DNA from: Balanoglossus misakiensis
Taxonomy: Eukaryota; Hemichordata
Length of the DNA stretch: 64,000 nt
Assembly (NCBI GenBank): GCA_040954595.2
Contig: CM082589.2
Span: 9,052,001 to 9,116,000, forward strand
Direction of reading: 5' to 3'
Within the stretch, counting starts at the first letter, position 1. Every line of letters starts with the position of its first letter. The notes below the pieces were generated by a model. It ran no database searches. It was not told where the DNA came from and saw nothing but the letters and a program-made list of their open reading frames with translations. Made by a program: the position numbers and the translations under genes. Below are positions 45,881 through 55,512 of the stretch, piece by piece.

Positions 45881-47278
45881 TTCTTTCTTTATTCTTCTGT
45901 CAATTCTTTGTCGCTCTAGATCTCAGACACCGCTGCAGGTACACTTCTGAAACTTGCTACAGTGGTCAAGGTCAATGAGTAGTCGTGCATTGAACCCTTG
46001 AATTTTTAATTAGTCACGTGACCTGGCGGCCATATTGGATTTTCTGAAAAAATGCAAATCTCAGATCTCAGAAACTACAAGTCAGATCGACTTCAAATTT
46101 GGTGTGCAGGTAGTCTACCTTCTACCCATCATTTTTGTAATTGGATATTTTCCTGTAAATGTGGCACTTTTTTTGCTACAATTTTTTTTCTGAAATCTGG
46201 CTTAAATTTCAAAAATCTTCTTCTCCAGAACCGGTGATAGCTGAGTCACGCGGTTTGGGGTATTTGGTCACCTAACTGATGTCTATCAAGTTTGCGAAGA
46301 TCATTGTGATTGGTCGAAGATTATGGCGGCCATATTGGATTTTCGAAAAACCATAGTGAAACTTCAAAAATCTTCTTCTCAAGAACCGGCGATAACCGAG
46401 TCACAAGATTTGGTGTGCGTGGTCATTAAACAGATGTCTATCAAGTTTGCGAAGGGGAATGTGATTAGTCGAAGATTATGGCGGCCATATTGGATTTTGT
46501 GAAAAACGATTAAAAAGTAAAAATTCCTTTTCTAGCCTAAAAATTGATAGCACAGAAATTCTTTTTATGGATATGAATCATCATATGACAAGAATAAGCT
46601 ATAAATATTTTGGTAATTTTGGCAATGACCTTTGACCTACTTTTGACGCATCATTTTTCTGCATATCTAATTCCAGGCTAACCAATAGGGCTATAAGTTT
46701 GGTTTTTGATGTATGTGGATTTGTATGTGATCAAAAATTTTTGCTAATTTTCATGACCCCTTTGACCTCTGGTGACCTCATTAAATATGCGCATACCTAA
46801 TTAATGATGAACCAATAGACCTAGAGGTTTTGTTTTTGTTATACATGGACCAGTATGGGGTCAAAATATTTTGCCCAAATGTTGGGTGACCTCGGGTGAC
46901 CTTTGACCTACTTTTGCATATCTCGTCATCCACAGTAGATACAGCCTTGGCGTTTGGAGGTATGGGGCCATAATGAAAAGCCAAAGTTTTGGGTCACCTG
47001 TGACACCTGCTTAACTCATTATTTATGTGCATACCTAATTCTGGGCTAACCAAAATGGCTAGAGGTCTGTTTTTTGTTGGACATGGACCACAATGGGTCA
47101 AAATTTTCTGTCCAAATTGTGGGTGACCTCTGGGTGACCTTTGACCTACTTAACACTATTTCAGCACCAAACATAGATATAATCTTGATATTTCATGGGA
47201 TAAATCACATATGTGCATATCTAATAATCAGATCAGATAATAGAGCTTGGGCCCGGACAATGCTGCTTGCAGCTTTAA
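45881..47278 (-). repeat. Inverted unit M5
   Basis: Head at 47278, one A spacer, with a small deletion near 47210 (AAATCACATATGTGC). It abuts the plus-strand remainder of unit 21 head to head. Confidence 0.8.
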
Positions 47279-47279
47279 T

Positions 47280-47854
47280 CTGATCTGATTATTAGATATG
47301 CACATAATTAATGAGTAGGAACATAATGCTGTGTTTTATCCCATGAAATATCAAGGTTATATCTATGTTTGGTGTTGATATAGTGTTAAGTAGGTCAAAG
47401 GTCACCCAGAGGTCACCCACAATTTGGGCAGAAAATTTTGACCCATAGTGGTCCATGTCCAACAAAATCCAGATCTCTAGCCCTTTTGGTTAGCCCGAAA
47501 TTAGGTATGCACATAAATAATGAGTTAAGCAGGTGTCACAGGTGACCCAAAACTTTGGCTTTTCATTATGGCCCCATACCTCCAAACGCCAAGGCTGTAT
47601 CTGCTGTGGATGTCGAGATATGCAAAAGTAGGTCAAAGGTCATCCGAGGTCACCCAACATTTGGGCAAAAAAATTTGACCCAATACTGGTTCATGTCCAA
47701 CAGAAACCAAACATCTAGGTCTATTGGTTCATCTGTAATTAGGTATGCGCATATTTAATGAGGTCAGCAGAGGTCAAAGGGGTCATGATAAGTAGCGAAA
47801 TTTTTTGATCACATACAAATCCACATACATCAAAAACCAAAATCATAGCCCTAT
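47280..47854 (+). repeat. Array unit 21, middle fragment
   Basis: Continues the type 2 head broken at 39246 and runs to ATAGCCCTAT, where the DNA transposon is inserted. Confidence 0.8.
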
Positions 47855-48334
47855 ACACCACTTTCATAAGTAGCGCCCTCTACAGGCGATGACGTCATTC
47901 GGGGGAAAGTTTGAAGAAGCCATTTTGTCAACGGTTTTTTTCTTATGTGGCGCCTGGTCTTTTTTCAACGCGGTCGCGGGAAGCTGGAAATGGCTGCAAA
48001 AATGGTGAGTGCGATTTCAGTTTTCTTCTCAAAGTCCTTATTTGGTTCTGCCAAGTAATTTCAGACTGCCGGTCACTCATAAATATTCATCGGCGGCATT
48101 AATATTCATTACTTAAATATTTACATCCTATTACTTATTCATGTCCTCAACGTACTTGCTCTACGCAGCTCAGTGATCGAGTTTTCATTCACAACTAATA
48201 CAAAAGACCCAATAGCTACAATGACACAACATCTGAACAACTAAATACTATTAGCAACTGTTTCACACCTCTGGTTTTTGTTTCCTTCACGATCTTTTGT
48301 TTATTTAACCGCAATATACATGGGCCAGCCAGGG
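47855..48334 (+). repeat. Left terminal inverted repeat, 480 bp
   Basis: Matches the reverse complement of 52806-53285 with two differences seen (GCTGG versus GCTTG, and GGTTC versus GGCTC). Contains a TGACGTCA site, the ATG exon of the transposase gene and its GTGAGT donor. Confidence 0.9.
47890..47897. promoter_or_regulatory. CRE-like palindrome TGACGTCA in TIR
   Basis: A perfect CREB/ATF consensus about 93 bp upstream of the predicted start codon, present in both TIRs. Likely part of a promoter shared by both transposon genes; that role is inferred from position only. Confidence 0.4.
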
Positions 48335-50186
48335 CTGTGATCAGCATAACTTGTAGATACCACCATGATGTTTTTTTTTCATATATTTTTACATCACATA
48401 TTATTTTTTTATTCAGCTTTTTTCTAAGGTGAGCTCCAGGAATGCTACAAAAAAAAACTGTGCTGTGCCACGCTGTACCAGCTATGGGAAGTTTTCTGTT
48501 CCTGGGCATGGTACTGTTACGTATCATAAATTTCCACAAAATGAAGAAATGAAAAAGATATGGCTGACAAAAATAAGACGTGATGAAGACAAGTCCTTTA
48601 AGGTATTTAAATTTCTTAAAATGAACATTTTGGAGCGATTTGTTTAAAGCCCTAAACACCATCTTGCTGTTATGAAAAATGAAAAATCAAATATTCCTGT
48701 CTAAAGAATTAGATGAAAATTTCATTAATGTAATTGTTGTACATATATAAATATAGGTCACAGCCACTGTGTAGCTTTCCAACACAAATCAAGTCTTTTG
48801 AAACATGCTGAATCTAAAATATAATCCCTCTACTATTGCTTATATTTGTTTTTTATTTTTCAGGTTGGAAATCATACAGTTGTTTGCTCCCTCCATTTCA
48901 GAGAAGATGATATTGAGTTTCACCAATTCAGTGGCAGGAGGACGATTCATTCAGGGGCTGTCCCGTGTGTTTTTAAGTGTTGGGAAGATATTCCTCATAT
49001 AACAGCTCAGCCTAAGCCAAGTCGGCCATTTAATGCTCTGCAACTGTCGCGGTTATGCAAAACGGATGAGAACCAGACAACCATGATGCAGTTGGAATCT
49101 GGGGATGCATCGACCAAGGTTGCAAGGGCTGATGAAGAAACTTCCTCACGTTTTGAAATCATGGCCAAAGAAATGGAGGAACTTAAAAACAAAATCCAAC
49201 AATTAACTGTAGAGAACCATCGTCTGGAGATTGCTCTTCGCAACTCCGAATTTTCGATACAGAACATCAAAGAGTGTGATATTTCTTTTTACACAGGTTT
49301 TCCTAATATTCATGTTTTTAATTCCCTTCTGAAATATGTAAACCCTGGGCCAAATGGTGAAAATCTCGTAAATGTTCGCCAGACAGCAAGTTCCCACCAG
49401 CAGACTGGAACAAAGGTTGGAAGACCGCGGAAATTGTCTGTGCAAAATCAGTTTTTTCTTTTTTTGTGCAGGGTACGGTTGGGTCTTTTTGAGCGTGATT
49501 TGTCATATCGATTTTCAGTTTCTGTCACCACTGTCAGTAATATTGTTCTGTCCTGGTCAAATTTCCTGTATCTCCGACTTGGTACCATAAATATATGGCC
49601 ATCTAAGCAGGTTGTTGTGAACACAATGCCAGATTCATTCAAAGAGAAATATGCTGATACACGTATAATCATTGATGCAACAGAAATAAAGATTGAAATG
49701 CCATCATCATTAATGTTGAAATCTCAATCATATTCAAATTATAAATCAACAAACACACTGAAAGGTCTGATTGGAATCAGTCCTGCTGGTAACATCAGCT
49801 TTGTCTCACAGCTGTACACTGGTAGTATTTCAGATCGTGAATTGACCATCAGAAGTGGCCTATTGCAAAATTCATTTGAGCCAGGAGATGGCATACTAGC
49901 TGACAAGGGCTTTGATATTCAGGATCTACTTGATCCAATCAATGTAAAGCTAAATATCCCACCATTTCTGGGGCAAAAGGGACAAATGCCAGATTGTGAT
50001 GTTATTGAAACTCAGCAGATTGCATCAGAAAGAATCCATGTAGAAAGAGCAATAAATAAAGTGAAAAATTTCCATATTTTTGATTCTGTGATCCCCATGT
50101 CATTAACAGGGTCAATCAATCAGATATGGACAGTCTGTGCACTTTTGACTCTCTTCCAGAACCCAATCATTTCTGTGCCAGATTAA
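47990..50186 (+). CDS. THAP-domain DDE transposase, three exons
   Basis: Predicted exons are 47990-48004 (MAAKM, donor GTGAGT), 48429-48602 (acceptor TTCTAAG, donor AAG|GTATTT) and 48864-50186 (acceptor TTTTTCAG). All junctions are phase 0, giving 503 residues. The THAP zinc domain is split across exons: CAVPRC and a conserved W in exon 2, then CSLH (the C-x2-H pair) in exon 3. A coiled-coil-like stretch (EMEELKNKIQQLTVENHRLE) follows, then a helix-turn-helix (LFERDLSYRFSVSVTTVSNI) and a DDE domain: IIIDATEI (D), ILADKGFD (D), ERIHVERAINKVK (E). THAP binds the TIRs and the DDE residues cut and join DNA. Stop TAA at 50184; AATAAA at 50436. No lesion is visible. The family name rests on the second gene and the termini. 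Confidence 0.85.
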
Positions 50187-50199
50187 AGCCCGGTGGTAT

Positions 50200-50264
50200 A
50201 ACATGATGAAAAAAAAAACAGAAATGTTATTAAATAACATTTCTGTTGTTTTTTTCATCATGTT
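50200..50264. terminator. Hairpin between convergent transposon genes
   Basis: Two 32-bp arms, AACATGATG...ATGTTATT and its inverse, separated by one base with a single mismatch. It starts 14 bp after the transposase stop codon and lies between the two 3' ends. It may mark transcript ends on both strands or be a small palindromic insertion. Confidence 0.5.
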
Positions 50265-50435
50265 TTGGAAATATGGAGTAACAACAAAAAATACTGACAC
50301 AGTGTCTCAAAATTAGTGTTACTGGGGCTATAACGGGACAATACTGAGATTTTAATATAATAAATAACAGGGTCATGTATGAGATATCTTATGGTAATTG
50401 TTTTTGTTGAATTGTATTGTGCATGTTAAGACAAC

Positions 50436-50441
50436 AATAAA
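50436..50441 (+). promoter_or_regulatory. Polyadenylation signal of transposase gene
   Basis: AATAAA 250 bp after the stop codon, the first canonical signal downstream on this strand. Confidence 0.5.
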
Positions 50442-50478
50442 ACAAGACTGAATTCCATACTGCTAGTACAATAGTAGT

Positions 50479-50556
50479 TTAATTTGCATCTATATTTACA
50501 AAATCTATCATTTCAGCTTAATTTGCATCTATATTTACAAAATCTATCATTTCAGA
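50479..50556. repeat. 39-bp tandem duplication at the 3' end of the YqaJ-type gene
   Basis: The 39-bp segment TTAATTTGCATCTATATTT... occurs at 50479-50517 and 50518-50556, apparently identical. It covers the last codons and stop of the minus-strand gene, so a second in-frame copy of the C-terminus plus stop lies just beyond the real stop. Confidence 0.85.
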
Positions 50557-53150
50557 TGCTACAGGAACAAAATGTGTCTCGTAAAAACCAACAAGTTTTT
50601 CCATCATTGACTCCCAGAAAGAAACGTCAAACTTAATTCTCTCTATCAACAGACCTTTATTTGTGTATACAACGAAGTCGCACCATGACACACCACATAT
50701 GCCCATCTGGCCTTGAACTTGAAAATAATAATTATGATTTTTTTTAAGACGAGGCACACCATCCACTATTTCACAATAAAATCTTGTGTCACTACAGGCA
50801 TCTCTGGGGCTGACATCTCTATACGCATATGCACATTTTATTTCAGCAATCCCAACACCACTGTGTTCATCAATAACTTTGGCATCTGGTGATGCGCCAC
50901 ACCAGTACATTGATGGGTTCACAACTAAACCCGCCCTAAAAACAGAAACCTGCCTACCACTACTTATCATGAAATCTTCATATTTTTTTAAAGCTTTTGA
51001 TTCGTTATCCTGGCCATATTTTATTGCTGGAATATGCGACATGTCTTTTGTGATTAATAAGCTGCGTACAAATTTGCTATGATTTCCCCAAGGTCTTTTT
51101 TTAACAACCCCCCCAAATTTGCTGCTCGTTAATCTGAATTTCCTGGCTTCAAACCATAAGGGGTTACAAGACTGGCCACGGGTCTGTTCTTCTAGTTGCG
51201 CTGATGCATCAGAGTTCAGCTTAAGTTTATCTAGGAACTTTGACACACTCTCAATACAAGGGCCATTAACGTTGAAGATAGGGACAGCAGACAGTGGAAG
51301 CCTAGGGTAGGTTTCTGGAATAAATTCTACAATGAAATCATTGGAAATATTACACAGGACATCAAAATTGCCTTCGGTTAAGGACAACTGGTAACTGAGA
51401 ACACTACCCACAGGCACATGGAAACCCATTTTTGTTGGTACCATATCAGTATCATCAGTTGTGGGGGTCAAATGAGAAAAACCCAAATTTAAGTCCTGAA
51501 TATCATTACTGAGCTCTTTCAATTGATCATTTGATGTCTGCAATACAGCTTTCCCCCTAGCTTCATACAAAGTACAAGCTACCCCAGAGGAAGATGTCCC
51601 ATACTTCGGTCTAAATACATTGTATCCCATTATTGGTTCAGGTGCAATTCCATCAGTCCTGGGACGATGCCACTTTTGTGGATTATCTGTGCATGTTCCC
51701 AGTGAAGGAAACTCTCTCAGTTTTAATTTCTTGCAGTGGTCAAGTAAATATAAAAGTCCCACTATATGATTGCAATGTCCTGCAGTACCTGCAACACATG
51801 AGCACTTTGCATTAAAAACCTCAGCTGTTACTAAACATAGTGACAAGCTGACAAAATGGGGCGGTTCATTTTTCTTTTGGGACCTGTAACACCTCCCTTT
51901 GATTAAACAATGTGTGTCTGTTTTGCAGCTTTTTACATTGTGTACATAATTTTCATAAAAAAATTTGTACCCTTTATCAAGTGGTTTTTCAACATAATCC
52001 CCAACAACTTTGCCCGACTTTTTCACATGGTTCATAATTTGAACATATGAGAAACCTGTTGGTATTGAACCACAAGAACTGGTCCAATCATCACAACTAG
52101 AAATGTCCACAGTTTGAGTCTTATCAACAGTGTCTTCATCTTTACATCTTGGACAACGGAGCCTCTTCGCCCGTGTGTAACACAGTCCTGGATCAGGGTC
52201 AACAATAGTATGGGCATCATGGTACCTCTTCCGGACTCTGAAATACAAAGGAACATGTTTTGATAGATATTTCAAAGCATTTAATGACCATTACATCAAT
52301 ATCAGCATTCAACACATCGGACTCTATTAGTGAAAAGCAAGAGTAATAATGACCTTGTTATGAGTGTTGCCCTGGTATCCGCCGACTTGTGCACTAATCC
52401 ATGGCATTTTAACCAAAACTGTAGTTCACTCTTTTTGCATTTTTCAACATCCTTCGATAAAACAGAACCCGGTATGTCTTCCTCAGTTAGCTATATAGAA
52501 AAAAAGTCAAAGCATTTAATTAGGGGTCTGGTCACCTGGATAAAGTAGTTCAAACATTAAAAACTTATCGACACAAATGAATATTTCAATTAGGCATATT
52601 ACTACTGAAAATATGTGAATTCTCACTTTGCATGTGTAACATTATTGAAGCATCTGAAAAACAATCACTCACATTTGTACAATTACAGCTAGGCTGCACA
52701 GCATTTGCCACACTACCGTTCTGAAAACTCATGATTCACTTCAGTCAGCTCAGTGGTAGCTCAAAGGATAGCCTGTCAATGGAATGAAAGTGATACAAAT
52801 TGTAACCCTGGCTGGCCCATGTATATTGCGGTTAAATAAACAAAAGATCGTGAAGGAAACAAAAACCAGAGGTGTGAAACAGTTGCTAATAGTATTTAGT
52901 TGTTCAGATGTTGTGTCATTGTAGCTATTGGGTCTTTTGTATTAGTTGTGAATGAAAACTCGATCACTGAGCTGCGTAGAGCAAGTACGTTGAGGACATG
53001 AATAAGTAATAGGATGTAAATATTTAAGTAATGAATATTAATGCCGCCGATGAATATTTATGAGTGACCGGCAGTCTGAAATTACTTGGCAGAGCCAAAT
53101 AAGGACTTTGAGAAGAAAACTGAAATCGCACTCACCATTTTTGCAGCCAT
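50518..53150 (-). CDS. SAP/SWIM/YqaJ nuclease-like transposon protein, three exons
   Basis: Predicted exons on the minus strand are 53150-53136 (MAAKM, the TIR copy of the transposase start exon), 52490-52354 (acceptor TTCTATATAG, starting LTEEDIPG, weak donor AG|GTCATT) and 52237-50518 (acceptor TATTTCAG). The 2-then-1 nt split codon at the second junction keeps the frame. Exon 2 has a SAP-like helix pair (CKKSELQFWLKCHGL). Exon 3 has a CPRC pair, a SWIM zinc finger (CSCVAGTAGHCNHIV) and a YqaJ-type PD-(D/E)XK nuclease: WFEARKFRLTSSKF, GQDNESKALKKYE, CGASPDAKV, IAEIKCAY, FQVQGQMGICG. Such proteins resemble lambda-type exonucleases and probably process DNA ends during transposition. The SWIM finger likely binds DNA. 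No frameshift is visible. Confidence 0.8.
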
Positions 53151-53285
53151 TTCAAGCTTCCCGCGACCGCGTTGAAAAAAGACCAGGCGCCACATAAGAA
53201 AAAAACCGTTGACAAAATGGCTTCTTCAAACTTTCCCCCGAATGACGTCATCGCCTGTAGAGGGCGCTACTTATGAAAGTGGTGT
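52806..53285 (-). repeat. Right terminal inverted repeat, 480 bp
   Basis: Equal in length to the left repeat, without net indels. It supplies the second copy of the TGACGTCA site (53243-53250), the ATGGCTGCAAAAATG exon and its donor for the minus-strand gene. Confidence 0.9.
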
Positions 53286-54084
53286 ATAGGTTAGCCTGGA
53301 ATTAGATATGCAGAAAAAAACGATGTGTCAAAAGTAGGTCAAAGGTCATTGCCAAAATTACCAAAATATTTGGGGTAGGTCCTGGCAGGGATGATACCAA
53401 TGTGCACAAAAATCAGAACTCTGGTACATTTAGAACACGTAGTATGAGCTATATATGCATATATGCAGGTTCTTAAAAAAGTAGGTCAAAGGTCATGTGA
53501 AAATTTCCAAAATATTTGCAACATATTCTAGTCATATCACGACTCATATCCATAAAAAGAATGTGTATGCTATCTATTTTTAGACTAGAAATATGATTTC
53601 TTAATTTTCGCTGGTTTTTACAAAATCCAATATGGCCGCCATAATCTTCGACCAATCACAACGCTCTTCGCAAACTTGATAGACATCAGTTAGGTGATGT
53701 CATACCCTAAATCCCATGACTCGGTTATTGCCGGTTCTGGAGAAGAAGATTTTTGAAGATTTTACTGTACTTTTTCGAAAATCCAATATGGCGGCCAAAG
53801 TCACGTGACCGCTCAGGATTTTATTGTCAAACTTTGAAGGGCAGAGGACATGTGTACCATACACCAAATTTGAACTTGATTGGCCCTGTGGTTTTTGAGA
53901 AGAAGCCATTTAAAGATTTTCAGAAAATCCAATATGGCCGCCAGGTCACGTGACTAATTAAATATTCACAAGCCACTGCACATCTACTCATTGACCTTGA
54001 CCACTGTAGCAAGTTTGAGAAGTGTACCTGTAGCCGTTTCAGAGATCTAGGAGAGCAAAGATTGACATAAGAATAAAGAAAGAA
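53286..54084 (+). repeat. Array unit 21, last fragment
   Basis: Resumes at ATAGGTTAGCCTGG after the transposon and carries on through B blocks and a short GAAA tail. It contains GGTAGGTCCTGGCAGGG, shared only with unit 23, so the two units are sister copies here. Confidence 0.8.
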
Positions 54085-55512
54085 TTAAAGCTGCAAGCAG
54101 CATTGTCGGGCCCAAGCGCTGATCTTGAATTATATATGCACAGTATGAATGAGAAGAAACAGAATTTTCTATCGGATGTATTATCTCATGACATAACAAG
54201 GACGTGTGTATTTTTGCTGCTGAAATAAGGTGAAGTAGGTCAAAGGTCACCTGAGGTCACCCAACATTTGGGCAATTTTTTTTTTGACCCATACTGGTCC
54301 ATGTCCAACAAAAAACAAAACTCTAGCTCTATTGGTTCGCCTGTAATTAGGTATGTGCATATTTAATGAGGTCAGCAGGTGTCACAGGTGACCCAAAAAT
54401 GTGGCTTTACATTTTGGTCCCATCCTACCAAATGCCATGGCTGTAGCTGCTCTGGATGCTGAGATATGCGAAAGTAGGTCAAAGGTCACCAGAGGTCACG
54501 CAACATTTGGGCAAAAAATTTTGATCCCATACTGGTCCATGTCCAACAAAAACCAAACATCTAGCTCTATTGGTTCGCCTGTAATTAGCTATGCACATAA
54601 TTAATGAGGTCAGCAGAGGTCAAAGGGCTCATGAAAAGTAGCAAAATATTTTGATCACACACTGATCCACATTCATAAAAAAACAAACGTCTAGCCCTAT
54701 AGGTTAGCCTGGAATTAGATATGCAGAAATATTAACGCGTGATAAGTAGGTCAAAGGTCATGTGAAAAATCGCCAAAAAATTGTAACATATTTTAGTCAC
54801 ATGACGATTGATATCCATAAAAAGAATTTGTATGCTATCAATTTTTAGTCTAGAAAAAGGAATTTCAATTTTTCACTGCTTTTTACAAAATCCAATATGG
54901 CCGCCATAATCTTCGACCAATCACAATGCTCTTTGCAAACTTGATAGACATCAGTGTAGTGACCATACTCCCCGAATCTTGCGACTCAGTCATCGCCCGT
55001 TCTGGAGGAGATTTTTGGAGTTTAACTATGGTTTTTCGAAAATCCAATATGGCCGCCATAATCTTCGACCAATCACAATGATCTTCGCAAACTTGATAGA
55101 CATCAGTTAGGTGACCACATACCCCAAACCCCGTGTCTCGGTTATCACCGGTTCTGGAGAAGAAGATTTTTGAAATTTTGACCAGATTTCAGAAAAACAA
55201 CTGTAGCAAAAAAACTGCAACATTGACAGCAAAATATCCAATTACAAAAATGATGGGCAGAAGGTACACTACCTGCACGCCAAATCTGAAGTCGATCTGA
55301 CTTGTAGTTTCTGAGATCTGAGATTTGCATTTTTTCAGAAAATCCAATATGGCCGCCAGGTCATGTGACTAATTACGTATTCACAAATCACTGCACATCT
55401 ACTCATTGACCTTGACCACTGTAGCAAGTTTGAGCAGTGTACCTGCAGTAGTTTCTGAGATTAAGTTGGCCGAAGAATTGACACAAGAAAAAAGAAAGAA
55501 AGAAAGAAAGAA
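54085..55512 (+). repeat. Array unit 22 (head type 1)
   Basis: Type 1 head, one A spacer, two B blocks, (GAAA)4 tail, no hairpin. Closest to unit 12 in its first half. Confidence 0.85.

Larger units (their letters stand above)
39247..47278 (-). repeat. Inverted five-unit block
   Basis: An 8.0-kb block of five minus-oriented units with four hairpins at its tail end, inserted into the head of unit 21. Read in its own direction it starts precisely at a TTAAAGC head (47278) and ends precisely at a hairpin (CCCTAAT at ~39247), so its two ends are the two termini of the repeat family. Confidence 0.8.
47855..53285. mobile_element. ISL2EU-like DNA transposon, 5,431 bp
   Basis: Termini ACACCACTTTCATAAG and CTTATGAAAGTGGTGT, 480-bp inverted repeats, two convergent genes. 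The surrounding repeat gives the empty site: paralogues read CCCTATAGG, here CCCTAT|element|ATAGG, consistent with a 2-bp AT duplication. A THAP/DDE transposase plus a second gene with a YqaJ-type nuclease and AT duplications is, from memory, the organisation of ISL2EU elements (PIF/Harbinger-related PHIS group). Both genes look intact and the TIRs differ at about two positions, so the insertion is recent and may be autonomous. A 4-bp TATA duplication or none is formally possible because the junction is symmetrical. Confidence 0.85.

Noticed and set aside
48216-48662. 148-codon minus-strand open frame
   Set aside because: Overlaps the TIR and THAP exon of the transposase on the other strand; no family resemblance.
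9820-55330. Recurrent 60-75 codon plus-strand frames in array units (for example at 10134, 22272, 29626)
   Set aside because: Most begin at TTG, not ATG; they recur because the DNA is repeated, and resemble no protein family.
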